Assembly: GCA_033002965.1 (NCBI GenBank) | Contig: JAURVB010003275.1 | Coordinates: 1 to 64,000, forward strand | Source: Piper betle | Taxonomy: Eukaryota > Streptophyta > Magnoliopsida > Piperales > Piperaceae | Direction of reading: 5' to 3' | DNA length: 64,000 bases | In this document: positions 24,484 through 35,336 of the stretch, one piece after another | Layout of the letters: every line of letters starts with the position of its first letter | How positions within the stretch are numbered: position 1 is the first letter of the stretch | Program-made: the position numbers and the translations under genes | The notes under the pieces: generated by a model | Seen by the model: only the letters and a program-made list of their open reading frames with translations | What the model was told of the DNA's origin: nothing | The model's database searches: none

Positions 24484-26340
24484 TGATGATTTAGTTAACA
24501 GAGTCATTCGAGCTGAATTGAGTTGAAGTTTAGATATAAGATGTGATGACTCACAATTAATCAGACTCTGGATCATTTTTGGCCCTATAACTTGAACCTC
24601 AATAAAACAATGCATGGAGTAACTAAAACACAGGAAGCATGCAACAAATAATCAGCAAATTATTCAAATTTAATAATTAACCAGAAGAATTAAGCAAGTA
24701 AATTTATGTTATTTTATTACTACTAAATAATAATTATTCCAACTAATATAGTATGCCCAATAATATATCAGAGTCATAATACACTAAGCAGATGTAAGCA
24801 ACTAAAAATAAACACCTCCCATTAAATAAACCACGGTCCACTACTAATAATATATAATCCCAAAATAATCAACTATGCCACAATGTTGGTCCTCCTGCCT
24901 ATTAGTGCAGTGGCGTTGGCATCGTCCACAACCAATTGCAGCCACAAGGTTTTCAAATCCTAACTTCATACATTTTTATCCAATTTAACTCAAATCAAAT
25001 GCTAAATATTTTAACAAGTTTTTTACAATACTTAATGGCTTTCCCATGATAGTTTTTCATGCAATTATCTATTACATCAAATTTTATCATTTAAGAGTAT
25101 AAAAGATTATATATTTTGTACATATTGATGCATACATCTTATTATCATATTAAATCAACACAAAGGCATGTAACACTTCGCAAAAAAATTTGATAAATGT
25201 ATGCATAATTAATAAATGTAATTACATAAACCATGTATACAAAGGGAACTACATGCAAAATTTATTCTTTTCATCAACAATTACCCATACAATGAATCCA
25301 AACCTTATGAATTCATTGCACTAACAAAATCCCCTACAAAACAAAACAAAATCCATGATTTCTCTTCCCAAGAAACCATTTAGATTCAATAGAAAATTCA
25401 TATAATCAATTATACATGATTGTCTTAAACATAAATTCTAAAAAATATGATGATTTTATAGAAAAAATTGAGAAAAGAAGACGAAACAATCCCAAACCTA
25501 CCCCCTCTCCTCCCTACAATGTCAACTCTAGAAAATTTTAGAGAGAGACAACCTCTCTATTATGGGGGATAATATAGGTCCAATAATATGAGTTCAAAAT
25601 CTCCAAAACAACTTTCAAAACCTTTCTATTTCACCATAATTTTGTGACATTAAAATTATCCTATTTTATAGACTACTAAAAAGTCAATTATAACCCTTCA
25701 TGTTCTTATCTAATAACTTGGTCGGAAGGTCAACTTGAAATGGTTGTTTCTCACTCTCTAGAACTCCATTTTATATGATTTGATTTTGGGTGGATTTCTT
25801 AGAATGTCTAGTTTATTCCCACAATATTTACGAATTGTCTAACTTGTAGTCGAAGAGATATGAATTTTTAAAAATGATGTATTAAGTTTGTCTCCAACTT
25901 CTGAAAATTTTCCAGCATTATTTATTCTCTTTCATAATAAAGATTTTATTCCTTAGTTAATATTCAATATTGATCTAAATAACATTCTCAATCAAATATG
26001 TATTCAGTAGTCTAACCCTCTCAGTTTATTTATTAATTTTAATAAATAATCACATAAACATTTGACCTGACCTAGGATCGTACATAAGTGTTTTCCTAAA
26101 TGTTACCGAGTATCTAGTAATTATCATGAAATCTGAATAGTGATTTGGAGAATGGAAGTCCTCCAATATAACTTTGTCCAATACCTTTCTTGTCATCCAT
26201 ATCAAGGGCTTTAGTCCCAGGAATATGATTAACGGTTTTTAATCCCAATTTACATTATATGATTACGTAAACTCGTTAAATTGACATCGTCAAGAAATTC
26301 CAAAGATTCAATGTTGTTGAATCATGTTCGACTATAATTA
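24484..26340. other. AT-rich repeat-like DNA without genes
   Basis: No open frame of note. Overall composition resembles the AT-rich parts of the neighbouring LTR elements, but I could not anchor an orientation or an end. Confidence 0.4.
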
Positions 26341-26852
26341 GATTTATGATCATATATGATGATTTACGACCTTGTACGTGATAGTGTATGTTATTTGATA
26401 GCTTGCATTTGATAGCTTCCATGTGGATATGTATGGATATGATAGTATGTTTGGCTTCTGGTGTGATAAGAATGAAGTATGCTTGGGTTGCATTAGATAG
26501 ATTGTCTCTACGTCATTGGATGCATGTCATGATGAGTAGGGTTTGAGTAGTGGTTTCATTTGCTAGACGGTATAGAGTTGAGCATGCAGAGGTAGGGCAT
26601 GGAGTTTTACTCACAAGTTTGTTAGGACTCCTTTCTATTTGATTCTCTACTTGGCTCCATTGTAGTTTGATTTTTTATTATCGGATAGAGTTAGTGGAGT
26701 TTTATTGGATCCCATAAACTTCGGGCCATTTAGTTGACTTTTTTGCAGTTTAGTAAACTTTAAGGATAAGATCCCTTAATGTGTTTTTAAAAACATAAGA
26801 TTCAGTTCAAAGTCGCTTCGACAATATTTATATGATCCCCTACCCAAACTCC

Positions 26853-26922
<70 letters not shown>

Positions 26923-27020
26923 TGTTTCCTTTTTATGGTATGAGTGTGAGGAGATGATACATAGCTTATACCATGTACTCATCGAGCCCTGAGTGGTATA
27001 GTAATAGAGGGTACTGCAGA
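26341..27020 (-). mobile_element. Long-LTR fragment, minus orientation, interrupted at 27021
   Basis: Blocks at 26560-26790 (tttgttaggactccttt, ggataagatccctta) match 23570-23740 and 28550-28740, which marks this as another minus LTR copy. It appears to resume at 34665-35269, which ends in a canonical ggggtgttaca. On this reading it was split by the element stack between 27021 and 34664. Confidence 0.5.
26856..26920. repeat. (AT)n microsatellite, about 65 bp
   Basis: An uninterrupted alternating A/T run of roughly 32 dinucleotides inside a minus LTR fragment. An apparent open frame across it (poly Ile-Tyr) is an artefact. Confidence 0.97.
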
Positions 27021-29237
27021 CGTAAAACCCGGCCCACCGGCTTGGTGTTTTATGTTTGGTTTGTTGTTGGCTTGATCCGAGTAGCACGCGGTCGGCCTAG
27101 TGCTTGGATGATCTTTGTGTATTGTTTAGGCTTCGGCATTAGGCGCATCGCTATTGAGTTTTTTGGTCGGCCCCAATTGCCAAGCTGGTGGTTTAATTTG
27201 TTCGGTTATATTGTGAGTTTAGGGTCCTGTTTACATGTATTTCAAGCGTGCTTCACCATCGATGCCACATTAGGCTAGACTTTTAATTGGTCAGGCATAC
27301 TACTTAGCCCTAGATGTGCCCTAGAAGCCTCCGAAGCCCCCTAGTTTATTTCTCCCACCTTTCCTTTCTTTTTCCCACGGTTGGGCCTGGTTCTGGGTGC
27401 CAATGCCACGGTGATAGGGCCTCAGGGTCACAACACTACGTGCACGTGTGGCAATGCATCGTAACAAGGTTGAAAAACACTAATGCCACCTCATTTCTTC
27501 CTCTACTCTCTTCATCCCTTCTTCTTGGCCGTCACCATTGGTGTGCTTTGGCCTCCTCCTTCTCCTCTTTTTCTCCTCTACCCCACCCTGTCAGGGCAAG
27601 CTCCTTCCTCCTCCGTTTCTTTTTGTTTTTGTCATGATCTATGGATGTTTGCATGTAGATCTTCCTATTTAGGCATGTAGATTGGTGGATCATCATCATC
27701 CTTAGTAGATCAGTTAGTTTTGTTGTTGTTTTTGTGTTAAAATTTTGATTTTATTAAAAGTTGTGATTTATGGTTAAAAAATATAACAAAATATATGTTT
27801 TAACTTAGATTCGTAAAATGTATCGACTAATCTACATAATAACAATGAAAACAAGAAAGGATTAAAATTTATAATTTTTTGGTAGCATTCAAGGACCTAG
27901 TTTTGCATGCCAATTGATTAATTAATTAATTTGTTATAATAATAATATTTTAACTCATATTTGGTTGTGAAATGATCACGACATAAAAATCTTAAGTTAA
28001 TATAATAATTAAATTAATTATCTTAATTTAGTAAACTATATAAGATTATTTTAATAATCATAATCTTTGATTCACGGGCACGGGTCTGGTTTGACTTTGA
28101 CTCGATATCTTTTAAGATCTCCAGATTTAAAGTCATTACGCTAAAATTATAATTGGGGTTAAATTTAAATAATTGATCCAACATCTTAGGTTCCTATTCA
28201 TAAGATTAGCATGCCAAGTATCTAAGTTTAAATTGCCCTCAATCTTTCCGGCATTTTGACGTCTCATGTTAGTTGGAGATGCGGGAGGGTTGAATCCTAA
28301 AAATTATTTCATAATGCACCAAGATCATCGCCTTGTTTTCTATATTTATTTTTATAGAATCTTGTTCAGGTATGATAATATGCACAATATGAGAATGGCA
28401 TTGTGATGTGATGTTGTGTTTACTTTGTGCCCTCTTTGTATGCCATGTCATTTTACTACATTTAGGATTGCCTTCATGTTATTGCACACACACATCATAC
28501 TGGGTTTGAGTAGTGGGTCCATTTGCTAAGCCTTGCAAAGTTGAGCTCACCAAATTAGGATGTGGAGCATGCCTCACATGTTCGTTAGGACTCCTCTCTG
28601 CATGATCTGCTACTTGGCATTATGCTCTCTTGTTTTTATATCATAGGACATAGCAGTGGTGTTTTATTGAATCCTACTACCTATAGGCTATCTAATGAAA
28701 TTTAATAAAACTTCAAGGTTGAGAATCTTTGATGCAAATTTCGAAAATATGAGATCCAGTTCAAAAGTTGCATTAGCGCTATTCATTAGACCCTTCTCAG
28801 GCCTTATACTTGTTATATGATTTTTGGATTTTCTATGCATGTATGATGGATGGGACAGTGACGCCCACCAAGGGACCTGATCGGTACCCTTCTATGGTGC
28901 TCAGTTTGGCCGTTAATATATTATGATTATGATACTCAACATAGTACTTGCTAGCAATATGTATTCAACATATGCATGCTCTCTGTTGACTGTCTCTGGA
29001 CCATGCAATTTTTCTGTTATGATCAGTAGGCACTATTGGCCACGAGCATGTTGTTTTTTACTAGGTTCCGGCTCATCCATAGTGTTGCCATCTTGCTATT
29101 GAGTATTCCAATTTGTGTGCATGTGTATTTCAGTGATTATGATTAGTCCCTATTATTTGTATTATGATTATGATTATGATTATGATGTGAGTGTGGAAAA
29201 TTTTTCATTTCATATTTAATTTTCTATTCATGATGAG

Positions 29238-29919
29238 GGTAACACCCCAATTCAGCAAGGACCCGAACCAAATCACGATGTCATAATTTGGGAAGCTATT
29301 CGTTGGGTTTCTAATTTGTATCTACTTCATGGAAGTAGATCTCACCCTCAAGGAGGCTTGACATGGAAATTGAATAGCATCCATTAGGCCACACATCTGG
29401 GTGTAAGAGCACTCGCAGGGCACCTTTGTGTTGGCCGAAAAACAAGAGAAACCCTAATTTAGTTGCAAGGGTAATGGCGGGGTGCCTTTGCGTCCAAACG
29501 AAGGCCAGGAAAACCCTACGGCCTGGCACAATGGCAGTGTAGGACGCCTTTGAGTTGGACGCAATTTGTGTGCACCTAGGGTTTTCACCCTAGGGTAGCC
29601 GAGGACGACCTTAGAAACTGCACTGTTGCTCCCGTAGGGGCTAGGAATGATCGAAAGTGGTTCCACACATACAACAAATTTATCTAGACTCACGAGGGAC
29701 ACAGTTCTAAGAAATTAGCTTGACACAACAAAAAGAGAAAATAAGAGCTGGAATGACATAGTGTCCAATCGGGCAGCTTTGAGCACCTGACAAGACTATG
29801 ATTGTGGCTCACATTTCATACCATATATACGCACACGAAAAAAGGACCGGGCATAGCAACTCGCCGGGTTGAGGCCAAATTGATACTAAAATCATCGGGC
29901 AAAAAGCCCGGGTGTTACA
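29238..29919 (+). mobile_element. Short (682-bp) solo LTR, plus orientation
   Basis: Starts ggtaacaccccaatt (first T decayed to G) and ends cccgggtgttaca, so the terminal TGTAACACCC/GGGTGTTACA inverted repeat is 10 bp long. It is flanked by atgag (29233-29237) and atgac (29920-29924), a 5-bp duplication with one mismatch. It shares its first blocks with 30590-30730 and its last 340 bp with 34020-34380, so it looks like a compact relative of that larger element. The host minus LTR continues on both sides. Confidence 0.75.
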
Positions 29920-30585
29920 ATGACTCATCTATTTGCTAGTTTGGAATGTTTTCCATTAGTTATTTTTAGATTAGTAGCCTTTTGATTATTGACGTATGTT
30001 TTTTATATAGTGTGGTGTCACAAGTTTGGTCGGCCGGAAGCTGGCTTGTCCTTGTGTTGGTGTGGTTTGCTCGTGATGATGTGGCCTAAGAGGCTTTGGG
30101 CATTTTTATCAAACTACTGAGTTGTCAGGTGTAATGTATGAAAATTATTGTCACTAACCCGTATTTGAGTTGTTTTTCAAATAGTATACTCTAAGGGTAT
30201 GTAGGTCTAATGTTTTGTGTAGGAATTCTCCAAGCCCCAAAGTCTTGGAACTGAAGGTCAAAATAACCCAGGTACACTAAACCATATTTTTTGTGATGGT
30301 ACATTGGACGAAGAAGAAACATAGGTTAGAGGAGCTTCTATGATGTTTTGTTTTACAGAGAAAGACCCTTGTGTAGACCAGACAATCTTCTCCCTGAAGA
30401 ATGTTAAAATGTGTTGTGTTGTGTGAAAACATGATGTGAATGCCTTGTGGACGTCGTGAAATATGTTTGGATGAATTCTAGCTGTGAAATGTGATAAATC
30501 AAATGTTCTATGTTTGTTTACATTGAATATGTTGATATAGGTTGTGAAATGTTTTGTTTTTATAAGATATAAAATTTATACAAGT

Positions 30586-33500
30586 TGTGAAAAATTTCTC
30601 TCGTCCTAATTATAGGGTATTCAGCCAAATGGGCAGACTAAATCATGATATTATAATTTGGAAGCTACTCATTGGGCTATCGTATACAGACTATTCGGAA
30701 GCAGATCTCAACCCTCCATGGAGGCTTAAGACAAACACCAAGTTTGGCTTTTATAAAATACATGCAGAGTTCGTACTACAAAGGAGGATCTTGGACTTAA
30801 AGGATTCCTATATGAACACCCCTAGTCGTAACAGAGGTAGAACCACCCCTACGACTATGAACTGTTGACTTTAAAAATGTGATGATCACTCCCAACTGTA
30901 GAAGAAGCACACCCCCGCTACAATTTTGAGGTTGCATGTTGTTGTGTATATCATATTCTTACTACTTAGTTCAAGTGATTGGCTTAGGTCTTCTTATTAG
31001 TTACATGAAGATGATGCGAGTATTTAAACAAGGGTCATGGGTACCTGTTCCACATACCCTACGCGAGCAATAATTAAAGCGTGAAAGAGTTACATAGCAT
31101 CATCGAGTATCTGGGTATCAAACCCTAATACCCGGACTTCACGTGGTCTTCAAGTGGTGTGAACTATAAGATCCTCCACCCATGTTACTCTAAATCCAAA
31201 TATGTTTCATGTACTTGACTTAGCTCATTATTATGTTCCAAGACTCTAGGGCTTATATACCTTACAGACGATGGTTAGCCTTGATCCAAAGTATTATAAC
31301 TCCACAATAAAATATAATAATATAAAGATAAAATGTGCTAGCACAATCATCATAGTATATATCCGAATCGTACAAGGTTCACATAGATAGGGCATATGCC
31401 CATCATATAGTCATCGACAAAATGCATAGTTTAAAGCAAGCAACATAACATATAGCCCCAGCCACCACCATATAATAGAAAACCACATCAATAATCAATT
31501 AAATTCGATTACCGGTCCGAATAACTACCAGTAAAATAACAAGCTGACAATGGGTATTCCATTACCCACGAAACTTACGAAACTTTAGAATTGCCTCACA
31601 TTGGGCAATAAGCAAACATACTTAAACAAGTGCTGGTTCGCATGCACGGCTAATATTCATATTCATACATACAATGCTTATGCCCTCACATCCTCCATAT
31701 TACACCCACCACGGTACTTGAGTGGCAAAAGGAATGGTTAAGTTAGTGCCACAAATTCTGGAAATGTGTTGCGTTACGTAGTACCCTCATACACCGCACT
31801 ACCTCAGGGTTTGAAGAAGTACTAGTGTGGTCCATATATATCTCCATATCACTCACTCTCTTATTTGTGAAATCCATAAAATTGCGCATACTTATTTAAT
31901 AGGTTTAGGGAGGAGGCGTATATCATATATTTCTGGAGCTTTAGTTCAAAAACCAAAAAGGGGTCTCATCCTTGTAGTTTTATTAAACATGTGTTGGAAA
32001 CACAGCTAAATGGCTCGACATTGGAGGGATTTGATAAAACACCACCGATGTCGTACTACATCTAAAACACGGCTAAACTCGACACGCATGGAGTCAAGCA
32101 GGGATCAAGCAAAGGGAGAGTCCTATGGACCTGGGTGAGTAGAGCTCCGTATTCTAGTCGGTGAGCTCACCTGCGATACCTAGCACGAAGATGGAACTAA
32201 ATAAGAATCGGGTCACATCGGCATGCAAAACGAGGCAAAGCCTCCACACAAGCTCAACACTTAACATTACTTAATTATCTTTATTATGTCCTAAGTGAAG
32301 TGTTAAACCTTATTAGGTTACTTAATTAAGGTTTTGGTTTCATGTTCACTTAGTGGCTTTTAACTAATTCTAGGGTTTTTAATCAAATGGGTTTACCAGA
32401 CGATTTTTCGGATGGGCCTAACAATGTATAAATGGGCTGAAATTTTGATGGGTTGTCCCTTACACTCTAAGATTAATAGGTAAACTTTTCCATGACTGGC
32501 CCATGGGCCAATCAAGGGGAACAAGGCCCATTAAGCACAGCCCTAAGGTGCTGGAACAGTATTCCTGGGCTATGCACCAATTTTGTACCTGTTGGTTCAT
32601 AGGCTAGAAGACTTCAAATGGGCTTGGGTTAGTAGTCCTAGTTAGCCAACACACTGATCTTGAGCCCAGTAAAATTTAGTCCAAATTCACTTTGTAAATG
32701 TGCCTAACTGGATTTTATAAGTTGGGTAACTGGATGGGCTGTTTCTAGAGCTATCTGGACCCTAACAAATTTGAAATTCACAAATAAAATTGGGAACCTA
32801 CCCAAATTGCCCCAAAATTTGTCACGGTGCTACTAAGATATAAGGTAATATGTGGACCAAGTTTTACTAAAATCCAACACCATTAACCTATTTTAAAATA
32901 ATTTATAACTGGAGTGAAAAACTAGGGTTTTCACCCAGTATCTTTGCACTATCCCGATAAACACCTCTTAAAAATACCTATATGATTTTTAAACATACAA
33001 AAAATTTACATCTTTCAAGTGGACAATTAGTGAAATATCATATAATTTTACAAGATTTTATTAGTTTAAAATTTGTGGCTTAAAATATCACAAAATCACA
33101 AATCATACTCATAGTCATAGACACAAAGGAAATACAAGGCGTACTTATGAGTTATGTTCACAATTATTTAGTGGTTATATTAGGATTAAAATTTTACAAT
33201 GAACTCATACATGCAAATTCTAGGGCATGGAAGGTAAAACACCCAACACAAAAGTTGTATATCTACATGTTGTGAGTGTAAATAAGTAAAATCATGTAAA
33301 TGGAACATCAGAATGACAAGATATGATTTTTATACTAAAACGATGTATATCAGTGACCTACATGCATTATAAAAATCACATATATTTATTTACTTGGCCA
33401 AATACAATAAATGGGTACTCAAAATTCTCCAAACATTCAAATATACATGATACAAATGTTATAAAAATAATTTCGTGGATTCATACAAGCAATACACATC

Positions 33501-34380
33501 AAACAACGAGTGATAGAGGCAACCCAAATTTGATGCTAACCAGCAAAGACCAATGGGAGGTCTTTTGAGGCATCTAACCTCAAAGTCTACCACCTAAGGA
33601 TGCTTGGAACGTAGAGGGAGTTGCTTAGAGCTCCAAGGAGTAAGAAGAAGGCCAAAGAGAGTAGAAGAAAGTGGTTGGAGGTGAGGAGGGAAGAAGAAAT
33701 GGTGAAAATGTGAGGGAAAGGGTGGATTTTATAGAAAAAAGGGTGGTTGATTTGGTGATGTCATATGTGTGGGTGCCATACCTAAAGAGGTATAGGTTGG
33801 ACAAGGAGGTATAGGTTGGCTTGGTGATGGCATAGAGGTATGGATGCCATTCTTATAGAGGTATAAGTGTTATACCTATAGAGGTATGGGTGTCATTCCT
33901 ATAAAGGTACGGGTGTTATACCTATAGAGTTATGAGTGTCATATTTATAGATGTATGGGTTGGGTTAGCTAAAGAAATATTGGTTGGGTTAGCTAAAAGA
34001 GGTATGGTTAGGTTATCTTAAAATCCAAAAACTTAGGGTTTTTACCCTAAAACGATCGGGCCTACCTCGAGAATTGCACGATAGGTCCCAAAGGGGTTAG
34101 GATGGTTCAAAAAGTTATCAAACACATGGCAAGTATACAAAAGACACGTGAGGGAAATGGTCCTAACATCTAACTATGTACGATTAGATTGGACCAAATA
34201 AGAACAAGTGGGGCATGCCGCATCAAAATAGGCCTACCGAGCACCGAAGGAGGCTAAGGCCAGGCAATTTACACCATACCATATACAAACCATGGCAAGA
34301 AGGGCCGGATCCTACTAGCCCAATTTAGGTAACAACCAAAGTGACACTAAAACTCTCGGGTAGACAGCCTGGGTTTTACA
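30586..34380 (+). mobile_element. Large plus-oriented LTR-like repeat
   Basis: Its left part (30590-30730) and right part (34020-34380) match the two ends of the 682-bp solo LTR at 29238. Between them lie sequences of the long-LTR family in plus orientation (31570-32130 is the reverse complement of 23570-24130). It ends tgggttttaca at 34380. The left end is uncertain because the TGTAACACC start is not preserved, and no target-site duplication was found. No coding sequence. Confidence 0.45.
33832..33961. repeat. 23-bp minisatellite, five full copies plus a partial
   Basis: Units start at 33832, 33855, 33878, 33901 and 33924 with consensus atagaggtatgggtgtcat followed by tcct; a sixth partial unit starts at 33947. 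Neighbouring units alternate between a gtcattcct and a gttatacct ending, hinting at a 46-bp higher-order period. Less regular ggtataggttgg repeats precede it (33780-33820). Confidence 0.9.
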
Positions 34381-34664
34381 GAGACTCTGCTAGATTAATC
34401 CCATGATTTGAAGTTTCTTTTCTACCTTGGATTCATTTAGGATGCCTTAATTGCATGAGCTCAGCCTTAAGAGTCTGTACATGCATTTGAGTGTTCATGT
34501 GTTTTGGATGTGCATTTAGGTTCCCTTGGACTTTCCACCTTCTAACACCTCAAGTAATTAGGTTTGGTCCTATGGTCGGCATTTTATATTAAATGAGCAA
34601 GAGCAACAATCCAAGATTTAATTATTTGATTTGGTTTGGGGTCGAACCGAATTGGGCTATTACA

Positions 34665-35269
34665 CAAAAGCATTGCAAATTCTAGAATTTGAAGCACTTC
34701 CTTCCAAACCATGCAAATACGATGGTGGGTAATATATGGAGGTTGTGGACAGGGTGTGTGGTATATTTATGTTTATGTTTTATTTGTTGAGCTTAGTGTT
34801 CTTGGCTTCTTATGTCATGTGAAATGAAAAAGAACCAAATGAGCTGAGTATGAGATTGCAGGTGCGCGAGACGCAAGTAAGAATGTGTGGAGGTTTTAAA
34901 ACCTTAGTGTAATGCAAATTAGTGTTTTATGTATATTATATTGTACCGCGTTTTTAACAGGTCATCCCCTTATTGCACTTTTAGGGGAGGCTCTGTCCGT
35001 TTTATTTCGGGTTTTATGAATTTTATTGTTGTTTTAATTATTTTGGTGTGCGATGATTATCATGACATTCACGTAGTATCCTGTTAGGGTTTTGCATCTC
35101 ATTCATATATTATTTGCGCATTAGCGGCGTGCTCCATCTTGAGACGTCGAGAGGGTTATATCGTAGCCGTTTAGGTTTTGGGTCAGCCAACTTAATCGGT
35201 TTATGAGTAGTTCGATCCTTTGTAACAGTTCTGGTCCGGGTTGAGAGTAAACCAAATTGGGGTGTTACA
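34665..35269 (-). mobile_element. Terminal part of a minus-oriented long LTR
   Basis: Ends aattggggtgttaca at 35269. The stretch 35100-35269 is the reverse complement of the first part of the plus LTR at 35337 (shared block ccatcttgagacg). It probably continues the fragment at 26341-27020. Confidence 0.6.
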
Positions 35270-35336
35270 CATCCTGTGGGTGTCGTTTAAGGTGGGTGAA
35301 AGAGGCAGCGGGCGACAACGAGCCCGCGGAGGATGG

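Larger units (their letters stand above)
27021..34664 (-). mobile_element. Long-LTR copy, minus orientation, split by two plus-oriented inserts
   Basis: Starts cgtaaaacccgg (TG decayed to CG) and ends gggctattaca at 34664. Its own sequence is 27021-29237, 29920-30585 and 34381-34664, about 3.2 kb. The inserts are a 682-bp solo LTR (29238-29919) and a larger plus-oriented repeat (about 30586-34380). The pieces align in order with 38330-39430: ttctccaagcccca (30230, 38795), then ttaacacct followed by the AGGT(T/C) block (34535, 39378). I did not find a convincing target-site duplication for the outer ends. Confidence 0.5.

Noticed and set aside
26776..27087. 103-codon open frame with an Ile-Tyr repeat
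   Set aside because: It is a translation of the (AT)n microsatellite.
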